From: Micromonospora sp. MH99
GTDB lineage: Bacteria; Actinomycetota; Actinomycetes; Mycobacteriales; Micromonosporaceae
Length of the DNA: 64,000 nucleotides
Assembly: GCF_021442385.1 (NCBI RefSeq)
Contig: NZ_MUZA01000012.1
Coordinates: 62,001-126,000 of the forward strand
Reading direction: 5' to 3'
Shown here in pieces: positions 58,587-64,000 of this stretch. The number at the start of each line of letters is the position of its first letter. The stretch's first letter is position 1. The notes below the pieces were generated by a model. The model had not been told where the DNA came from, did no database searches, and was given only the letters and a program-made list of their open reading frames with translations. A program made the translations under genes and the position numbers.

Positions 58587-59499
58587 GACACTCCCCCAGG
58601 TGCTGTTCCGCTGAACTATTCAACTCGTGGCAGTCAGATATCTGCGCGCCTACCTGACAATTGAATATAAAAGCCGGAACAGTGCGGTCATTGACGCCGA
58701 TGATCTCTCGACTTATGGCAACACTAACCGACAGCACGTCGGCAATCAACCCTGGGTGAGCGTGCGACGCAATCGTGAAGAAGCGGCAGATATTGGCGCT
58801 ACTAGATATAGATAGCGTCTATCGCCGATACATGCACACGCTGCGACCGAGGCGGTCCAGACCTGCCCAGCCGGCCACGATCCGCCGACGGATGACTGGA
58901 ACTGATCATCATTGGCACTGCTCGCAGCGCACGCGGTCGGTCTTCGGCAGCTGGCGGTGACGGACGCTGGCCGACTGCCAGCAGGCCGGCCCGGCCCCTG
59001 CCGCCATCGGTCAACTTCCCCGACGATACCCGCCGACGACACAAGCCGGAAACGTGATCAGCATGCCGATGAACCCTCAGTTACCGTCTCACGCAGGGCT
59101 TTCATGGTGGACAGTTCTATTTGTGCAGTCAACCGCGACAACGGGCGTGGCTCGCGGACGCGGTCGCCCTCATCCGTTCACGGCCTGTGACGGACGTGAT
59201 TGGCTGGCCGCCTTTGGTTACTAACAGTGTTTGTGTGGCAATTTAGGGTTGCCGAAGTATCTCCGAGTCTCCTAGTCTCCTATCGGACGGCGCAACCATC
59301 AGCCATCTCGATTGCGCATCCGGCACCACGCTCGGAAGGAGCGGATCACCCGTGCTTCTCGGTCCGCACCAGCCCAGGACAGCCACGACGACCTCCGCCG
59401 GCAGCGACGCCGCAACGACCGCGTTATTTCCGCGGCGCAGCCACAGCTCGCCGAGCGTCGCGATCCATGGGCCTGAAACGTTGATCACGGGGAGCCACG
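58587..59499. other. 913-bp region without a supported gene
   Basis: The gap lies between the divergent araC and merR genes and is clearly less GC-rich than its surroundings in the parts 58600-58830 and 59100-59300. Short frames occur but lack ribosome binding sites and GC-position bias. The inverted repeat GATAG-CGT-CTATC lies at 58811-58823, and AGTCTCCTAGTCTCCTA near 59264-59280 is a short direct repeat. It probably contains two promoters and perhaps a small RNA or a decayed gene. Confidence 0.5.
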
Positions 59500-60165
59500 A
59501 TGCGAATATCTGACCTGAGCCGGCAGTCCGGGGTGCCGGTCGGGACGATCAAGTTCTACCTGCGCGAGCGCCTGCTCCCACCCGGCGAACCCACGGGGCG
59601 CAACCAGGCACTTTACAACAAGAATCACCTGCGACGCCTTCGGCTGATCAAGATATTCACCTCCATCGGTGAACTGGACCTCACGTCGGTGCGACGACTC
59701 CTGATCGCCGCCGAGGAGGAGCACCTGTCGTCGATCGAGCTGTTCGAGGTGCTCAACCAGGTGTCGATGGCGGGCAAGGACACCGCCGTCGAGGAGGACG
59801 AGAGCCTCGAGCTCGCCCGGGTCGACGCGAATCGCATCATCGAGGCGTCCGGCTGGGAAATCGACCCGGACGCCGCCGCCCGATCACACCTCACCCTCGC
59901 GCTCGCCGCGATGCGGCGCCTGGGCTGCGACTGCGATCCGGACTTTCTCGACGTCTACCGAGAGGCGGCTGACCGGCTCGCCCGGCACGAGGTAAGTCGG
60001 ATCGAGAACGACCGCACGGCGCGCATCGAGGCCCTCGCCCGCAACGTTCTGCTGCACCAGGCGTTCGCGGCGATGCGCCAGCTCGGGCAGCAGCATCACC
60101 TGTCCCGGCGATTCGGCCTCGTGCCGGCCAACCAGGGCACGGCCGACGACGTTGAGCGCTCCTGA
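59500..60165 (+). CDS. MerR-family transcriptional regulator
   Basis: This 221-residue regulator has a winged MerR helix-turn-helix at residues 1-70 (MRISDLSRQSGVPVGTIKFYLRERLLPPGE), followed by a long helical dimerisation and effector region with CDCDPDF near 147. The ATG at 59500 has GGGGAG upstream. With the AraC gene it makes a pair of divergent regulators in the enediyne region. The effector is unknown. A hydrophobic or redox ligand is usual in the family. Confidence 0.87.
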   Translation: MRISDLSRQSGVPVGTIKFYLRERLLPPGEPTGRNQALYNKNHLRRLRLIKIFTSIGELDLTSVRRLLIAAEEEHLSSIELFEVLNQVSMAGKDTAVEEDESLELARVDANRIIEASGWEIDPDAAARSHLTLALAAMRRLGCDCDPDFLDVYREAADRLARHEVSRIENDRTARIEALARNVLLHQAFAAMRQLGQQHHLSRRFGLVPANQGTADDVERS

Positions 60166-60299
60166 CACCCCGAAGCTGAGGCGCACAGGTCGACCAGACC
60201 GGGACGGGCCGCGAGGGGGCCGGCGCCCGCCCGATCACCCGACGCGGTCAGCCGCGGCAGAGCACAGTGACTGTGCCTGTGCCGCCGCCGCTGACGCGT

Positions 60300-60325
60300 G
60301 AGGGCCGGCCATCTGGCCGGCCCTC
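60300..60325. terminator. Perfect 12-bp hairpin between merR and sgcJ-like genes
   Basis: The arms 60300-60311 and 60314-60325 pair perfectly between convergent stops. A further small palindrome, GCACAGTGACTGTGC, lies at 60262-60276. Confidence 0.8.
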
Positions 60326-60339
60326 GGAACTGGCTCTAC

Positions 60340-60762
60340 TCAGGCTGGGTCACGCGGGCAGTTCTGGTAGACCGAGAGGACCCAGTCGTCGTCCCGCTTG
60401 ACGAGGATCCACGAGGCCCGGATGGCGTCCGCAGCGGCCAGTTCGGTGCTACCGGCCGCGATCACCCCGCCGACGGTCACCAGCGCGACCGCGCCGGGCC
60501 CGAGGGGCTTGAGGTCGATCGGCTTCCCGGTGACTGTCGTGCCGGCGTACACGCCCTGGTAGGCGTCCGCCATGTAGTCGCGAATGGCCGCGCGGCCCTT
60601 GACGTACACGCCCGGCAGGATGAGCGTGCCGTCCTCGACGAACAGGTCGGCAAAGGCGTCGGCGTCGTGTGCCGCCCAGGCCTTCACCATCCGGGCCGAG
60701 ACCGCGCCGATCGCCGCCTGGTCCGATCCGTCCAGGACCGGAGCCGTCGTGTTGGTGGTCAT
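60340..60762 (-). CDS. SgcJ/EcaC-family NTF2-like protein
   Basis: This 140-residue NTF2-fold protein belongs to the SgcJ/EcaC family, named after SgcJ of the C-1027 enediyne cluster. The cone-shaped fold is indicated by AAHDADAFADLFVEDGTLILPG (about 29-50), KGRAAIRDYMADAYQGVYAG (54-73) and the C-terminal strand DDWVLSVYQNC. In other clusters SgcJ-type proteins work together with the PKS and thioesterase in making the polyene. Its presence here supports assignment of this distal region to the enediyne cluster. The ATG at 60762 is preceded by GTGGG only. It follows the flavoenzyme gene on the same strand after a hairpin. Confidence 0.88.
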   Translation of the reverse strand: MTTNTTAPVLDGSDQAAIGAVSARMVKAWAAHDADAFADLFVEDGTLILPGVYVKGRAAIRDYMADAYQGVYAGTTVTGKPIDLKPLGPGAVALVTVGGVIAAGSTELAAADAIRASWILVKRDDDWVLSVYQNCPRDPA

Positions 60763-60918
60763 CTGCTACCCACTTCCGTCGGTTGTCCATTGATGGCAAC
60801 TGATGACCATCGTGGCCGGCTCCACGCGGTCCTGGCGTCTTCCAGCGTGCGCCGGGTCGGCAGGGCGCAACGTCCGAGAAGTGCCGGCGGCCAGGCCGGA
60901 AGCACCCGGATACAGGCG

Positions 60919-60954
60919 CGCGGATGCCCACCGACGTATCGGTGGACATCCGCG
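60919..60954 (-). terminator. 16-bp hairpin after the flavoenzyme gene
   Basis: The arms 60919-60934 and 60939-60954 pair at 15 of 16 positions around a 4-nt loop. It is located 14 bp after the stop at 60969. Confidence 0.78.
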
Positions 60955-60968
60955 ATCTGGTGGACCGG

Positions 60969-62150
60969 TCAGATGAAGAACGTGTTGGGCTCCAGGCCGC
61001 ACAGCACCCGGCCGTAGAGCTCCATGGTGGTCGTCGGCAGATGCAGGGCGTGCAGGGTGACCGCGCGGACGTCGCGCCGGATCCGCTGGATCGGCTCGCT
61101 CGTGTAGATGGACGACGCGCCACAGGCGCCGGCCAGGATGTCGACAGCCTCGGCGGTCAGCTGCGGCACACGACCGGCCACGGCACGGGCGTACGCGCGA
61201 TCGCGGATCGTCCACGGCTCCCGGGTCAGACCGCGCTCGTCCACCAGCGTGGCGAGCCTGCGCGCGTGCCCCTCGGCTTCGTCAATCTTGAGGGCGGCGT
61301 CGGCCGCCTGCAGGTGCGTGATCGGCGCGTCCGCCTGGCGCTCGTAGTTGGTGTTGGAGATGGGCCGCTCGTTGATCCGGGCGTAGAACTGCTCCTGGGC
61401 GGCACGAGCCATGCCGATCATCTTGCCGGAGGTCGACGCCGCTACCGCTGCGACCAGCGGCGACTGGAACATCGGCAGGTCCCGGTTGCGCTCGGACGCG
61501 TACTCGCCGGCGGTGAACGCGGCGATGCGCATGACGTTGGCGCCGGGCACGAAGACGTCCTCCGCGACGGCCCGGACGCTGCCGGTGCCGGACAGCGCGG
61601 AGACGTGCCAGTCGTCCACGATGCGCAGCGCGCTCATCGGCACCACGGCCATCACCGGCTCGGGCTCGCCGTCGGACGGGATGAGCAGGGTGGAGAGCAG
61701 CTTCCACCCGCTGTGCGCGGCGCCACTGTTGAACGCCCACTCACCGTTGACCACGATGCCGCCGTCCTTGGGGACGCCGGTGCCGTTGAGCGCCAGCGTC
61801 CCACTGATCCGGGCGTCCGGGTCCGCGAAGATCTCGTCCTGCACCTCGTCCGGGAACAGGCCGACGTTCCACGACGTGATCCACCAGGCGGCGACGTCGA
61901 ACGCCGCGGCGCCGTCGCCGCGGCCCAGCTCGATGCCGACGTCCAGCAGCGTGTGGGCGTCCGCCTCGTACCCGCCGAAACGCGCCGCGGTACGCATCCG
62001 GAAGATTCCGGCAGCCGTCATCGCCTCGACGCTCTCGTCGGCGAGCCGGCGGTTCTCCTCCTGCCACAACGAATTCTTCCGGAGCACCGGGACGATGTCG
62101 GCCGCCCTCTTCGTCAGATCGGTTCGGTGTGACGTCTCGGTTGTCTGCAC
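60969..62150 (-). CDS. Acyl-CoA-dehydrogenase-fold flavoenzyme (group D monooxygenase-like)
   Basis: This 393-residue protein of the acyl-CoA dehydrogenase fold lacks the typical catalytic base region of true acyl-CoA dehydrogenases and looks like a two-component flavin monooxygenase (HpaB/HsaA/SgcC-like). It has RMRTAARFGGYEAD near 51-64, the beta-domain part GVPKDGGIVVNGEWAFNSGAAHS near 125-147, and a C-terminal helical domain with LAGACGASSIYTSEPIQRIRRDVRAVTLHAL. The GTG at 62150 has AGGAGGAG upstream. The flavin reductase at 38677-39216 is its logical partner. It may hydroxylate an aromatic precursor or the core, so it is probably a tailoring enzyme. Confidence 0.82.
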   Translation of the reverse strand: MQTTETSHRTDLTKRAADIVPVLRKNSLWQEENRRLADESVEAMTAAGIFRMRTAARFGGYEADAHTLLDVGIELGRGDGAAAFDVAAWWITSWNVGLFPDEVQDEIFADPDARISGTLALNGTGVPKDGGIVVNGEWAFNSGAAHSGWKLLSTLLIPSDGEPEPVMAVVPMSALRIVDDWHVSALSGTGSVRAVAEDVFVPGANVMRIAAFTAGEYASERNRDLPMFQSPLVAAVAASTSGKMIGMARAAQEQFYARINERPISNTNYERQADAPITHLQAADAALKIDEAEGHARRLATLVDERGLTREPWTIRDRAYARAVAGRVPQLTAEAVDILAGACGASSIYTSEPIQRIRRDVRAVTLHALHLPTTTMELYGRVLCGLEPNTFFI

Positions 62151-62398
62151 GGGGTCTCCTCCTGGTACGGCCCCATCGCGCCCCCGCCGGGAAGCGGATG
62201 GCGCAAATGGGCGGCTGCATGAAGCGCTGAAGGTCGTTGCCGGGAATTCAGGAAGTCACGTTAACCCCTGGGCGCCGGCCGGAAAAGACAAATCAGAGCG
62301 TCGTGCGGAACCGCGCATTCTGAAAGAAGATCGGGCTCGACCAGGATCGTAGCTTTACGGTGACCAATTGACCGACGGCATCATGAATGGTGGGCGAG

Positions 62399-63139
62399 AT
62401 GAGTTACTGGTCCGATCGGAAGGTGCTCGTGGTCGGCGCAAGTCGTGGCCTCGGCCGCGGGGTAACCGAGGCGTTCGTGGCGGCGGGCGCGACGGTGACC
62501 GCCCTGTCGCGGGACACCGCACCGCTTGCCGCCCTGGCCGACGCGCACGGCACCCTGAGCCTCGTCGACGCGGACGCCACCGACCCGGCCAGTCTCGACG
62601 TGCTCCGCCGGAACCCGCCGGACGTCCTCGCCCTGGTGGCCGGCGCATCACCCGAGCTACGGCCGCTGGCGGAGCAGACCTGGGAGACGTTCTCCACCCC
62701 CTGGAACACCGACGTGCGCATCGCGTTCCTCTGGCTGCGGCAGGTGTTGCGCCAGCCCCTGGCGCCCGGCAGCCGGGTCATCGTGACCAGCAGCGGCGCC
62801 GCGCTGAAGGGCTCCGTGCTCAGCGGCGGCTACGCCGGAGGCAAGGCGACAGTACGCTTCCTGGCCGACTACGCGGCCCAGGAGGCCACGCGCGCCGGGC
62901 TGGGCATCACGTTCCACACGGTGCTGCCGCAGCTCACTCCGGAGACCGGCCTCGGTCGGGCGGCTGTCGACGCGTACGCCGAGCGCGCCGGCGTCCCGCC
63001 CGAGACGTTCGTCGAGCCCATGCGTCCGGTGCTGACACCGGAGGCGGCGGGTGCGGCCTTCCTGCGGCTCGGCGGCGACCCGGACCCGTCCGGCACCGTG
63101 CATCTGCTGACCGGCGCCGGCCTGGCGCGACTGCCCTGA
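62399..63139 (+). CDS. Short-chain dehydrogenase/reductase (SDR)
   Basis: This 246-residue NAD(P)-dependent oxidoreductase has a cofactor site GASRGLGRG near residues 14-22, an acidic loop, VTSSGAALKG with the catalytic Ser, and the catalytic pair in YAGGK (about 148-152). ATG 62399 is taken as the start, with ATG 62387 as an alternative four codons upstream. Neither has a strong ribosome binding site. It is divergent from the flavoenzyme gene. As a tailoring ketoreductase of the enediyne pathway it is plausible but unproven. Confidence 0.85.
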   Translation: MSYWSDRKVLVVGASRGLGRGVTEAFVAAGATVTALSRDTAPLAALADAHGTLSLVDADATDPASLDVLRRNPPDVLALVAGASPELRPLAEQTWETFSTPWNTDVRIAFLWLRQVLRQPLAPGSRVIVTSSGAALKGSVLSGGYAGGKATVRFLADYAAQEATRAGLGITFHTVLPQLTPETGLGRAAVDAYAERAGVPPETFVEPMRPVLTPEAAGAAFLRLGGDPDPSGTVHLLTGAGLARLP

Positions 63140-63176
63140 GCCCGCGCGGGACCGCTTCGGAGCCACCAGACGTACG

Positions 63177-63213
63177 CATGGCGGTGGCCACCATCGTGGT
63201 GGCCACCGCCATG
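63177..63213. terminator. Perfect 17-bp hairpin between SDR and P450 genes
   Basis: The arms 63177-63193 and 63197-63213 pair perfectly around a 3-nt loop, between convergent stops. It is the strongest hairpin of the window. Confidence 0.88.
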
Positions 63214-63228
63214 ACGGTCGGCACGGGC

Positions 63229-64000
63229 TCAGGCGACCGCGGGGACCGCGGCGGTGAGGTACATCGGCACCCGGTCGTAGCCGTTCATGATGAACGAGCC
63301 CTGCGGAGGCAGTTCCTCGCGCGGCACGGCCAGGGTCAGGTCGGGAAAGCGCTCGAAGAGGGCCGGCAGGGCCACCATCGACTGCATCGTGGCCAGCGGT
63401 CGTCCCAGGCAGTAGTGCTCGCCGTGCCCGAAGGACAGGTTCGTCTTGTCCGCCCGGGTGATGTCGAAGTCGTTGGCGGTGTCGCCGTGCAGCGCCGGGT
63501 CCCGGCCGATTCCGGCGTACGCGATCAGGACCAGGTCGCCCTTGGCGATGTGGACGCCGGCGACGTCGATGTCCTCCTTCGCGTAGCGGAAGGGCAGCTG
63601 GGCGACGGCGGCGTCCTTGCGGACGGCCTCGTCGAAGGCGTCCATCCAGGTGTACTGCCCGGTGCGGATCAGCTCCAACTGGTCGCGGTGGGTGCTCAGG
63701 TCGATGATGCAGTGGGCCAGCACGTTGCTCAACGTCTCCGAGCCCGCGCCGAGCAGGACGTGCAGGCTCCCGATCAGCTCCTCGTTGGAGAGCGTCTCGC
63801 CGTCCTCGGTGGCGGCGATCAGGACGCTGGTGAGGTCGTCCCCCGGGTCCTGACGGCGGCGGGCGGCGAGCTTGGACATGGCGTCGTGCCACTGGTCGAG
63901 GTTCGCCGCCGCCATCTCGCCGGTGTGGTTGGTCAGGCTGTTCTGCTTGGTGCCCTTGAGCGCCTCCTCCCGCACCTCCTCCGGCACGCCGAAGAGGTCG
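63229..64000 (-). CDS. Cytochrome P450, N-terminus beyond the right window edge
   Basis: The last 256 codons of a soluble bacterial P450 are present, and the frame stays open to the edge. The I-helix LLGAGSETLSN, the ExxR motif EAVR and the haem loop FGHGEHYCLG with the axial Cys are intact. The segment DLFGVPEEVRE just before the first in-frame GTG is typical P450 sequence, so that GTG (63987) is internal. The I-helix-to-haem spacing is that of actinobacterial CYP105/107-like enzymes. It is another likely tailoring enzyme and shows that the cluster continues to the right. Confidence 0.9.
   Translation of the reverse strand, partial: DLFGVPEEVREEALKGTKQNSLTNHTGEMAAANLDQWHDAMSKLAARRRQDPGDDLTSVLIAATEDGETLSNEELIGSLHVLLGAGSETLSNVLAHCIIDLSTHRDQLELIRTGQYTWMDAFDEAVRKDAAVAQLPFRYAKEDIDVAGVHIAKGDLVLIAYAGIGRDPALHGDTANDFDITRADKTNLSFGHGEHYCLGRPLATMQSMVALPALFERFPDLTLAVPREELPPQGSFIMNGYDRVPMYLTAAVPAVA

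Noticed and set aside
59200..59484. Possible 94-codon gene before merR
   Set aside because: It has no ribosome binding site, mixed composition and no domain. It lies in the presumed merR promoter.
1..64000. tRNA, rRNA, CRISPR array, transposase or integrase genes
   Set aside because: None was recognised by reading. A dedicated tRNA or covariance scan was not possible, so a degenerate element could be missed.
33129..64000. Chromoprotein apoprotein gene of the neocarzinostatin/C-1027 type
   Set aside because: No small exported protein with the required beta-sandwich character was seen in this part. It may lie beyond the right edge or be absent.

Overview
The window is high-GC actinobacterial DNA with GTG, ATG and occasional TTG starts, GGAGG-type ribosome binding sites, many 4-bp ATGA/GTGA gene overlaps and strong GC hairpins between convergent genes. 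Secreted ricin-lectin (CBM13) glycosidases with Pro-Thr linkers, beside an enediyne cassette and a rifampin phosphotransferase, suggest a member of the Micromonosporaceae (Micromonospora or a relative). That placement is an inference from gene content. No rRNA, tRNA, CRISPR array, insertion sequence or phage gene was found.

Left part (about 1-29 kb): plant-polysaccharide use. Two highly similar GH54 arabinofuranosidases lie in opposite orientation around two hypothetical genes, a PAP2 phosphatase and a divergent MFS exporter/TetR pair. Next come a GH39-like enzyme, a sugar ABC importer without its own ATPase, a GH63/MGH1-like glycosidase and a LacI repressor. A 12-bp palindrome, CGAATCGATTCG, or a close variant lies before the GH54 gene, the GH39-like gene, the importer operon and the lacI gene itself, which outlines a local regulon. 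A second module has a GH95-CBM2 fucosidase-type enzyme, a GH43 enzyme and another LacI regulator. It has a different palindrome, GTTAGCGCTAAC. An ECF42-type sigma factor with its DGPF/YCII partner, an SGNH hydrolase, a GH27-CBM13 alpha-galactosidase, a hypothetical gene and two alpha/beta hydrolases follow.

Middle (30.5-33.1 kb): a full-length rifampin phosphotransferase preceded by a rifamycin-associated-element-like palindrome and by two families of short tandem repeats.

Right part (33.1 kb to the right edge): an enediyne biosynthetic gene cluster, cut by the window end. The core reads on the minus strand: UnbL-type DUF1702 protein, iterative enediyne PKS (KS-AT-ACP-KR-DH-PPTase), hotdog thioesterase, flavin reductase and P450, all coupled by overlaps or a 2-nt gap. 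UnbV, UnbU and a further polytopic membrane protein follow after hairpins. Around the core are a plus-strand operon (small dehydrogenase-subunit-like protein, GMC oxidoreductase, AhpD/CMD-like protein), a second DUF1702 protein with an SCP2 protein, a DinB/TIGR03084 protein, a FAD oxidoreductase, an epoxide hydrolase, a CopC-like protein with a His-rich membrane protein, a second CMD-like protein, AraC and MerR regulators, an SgcJ-like NTF2 protein, an acyl-CoA-dehydrogenase-fold flavoenzyme, an SDR and a partial P450. The PKS and thioesterase would make the polyene precursor, the Unb proteins are the conserved but biochemically unassigned partners, and the oxidoreductases and epoxide hydrolase are the likely tailoring set. 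The product cannot be named from the sequence alone.
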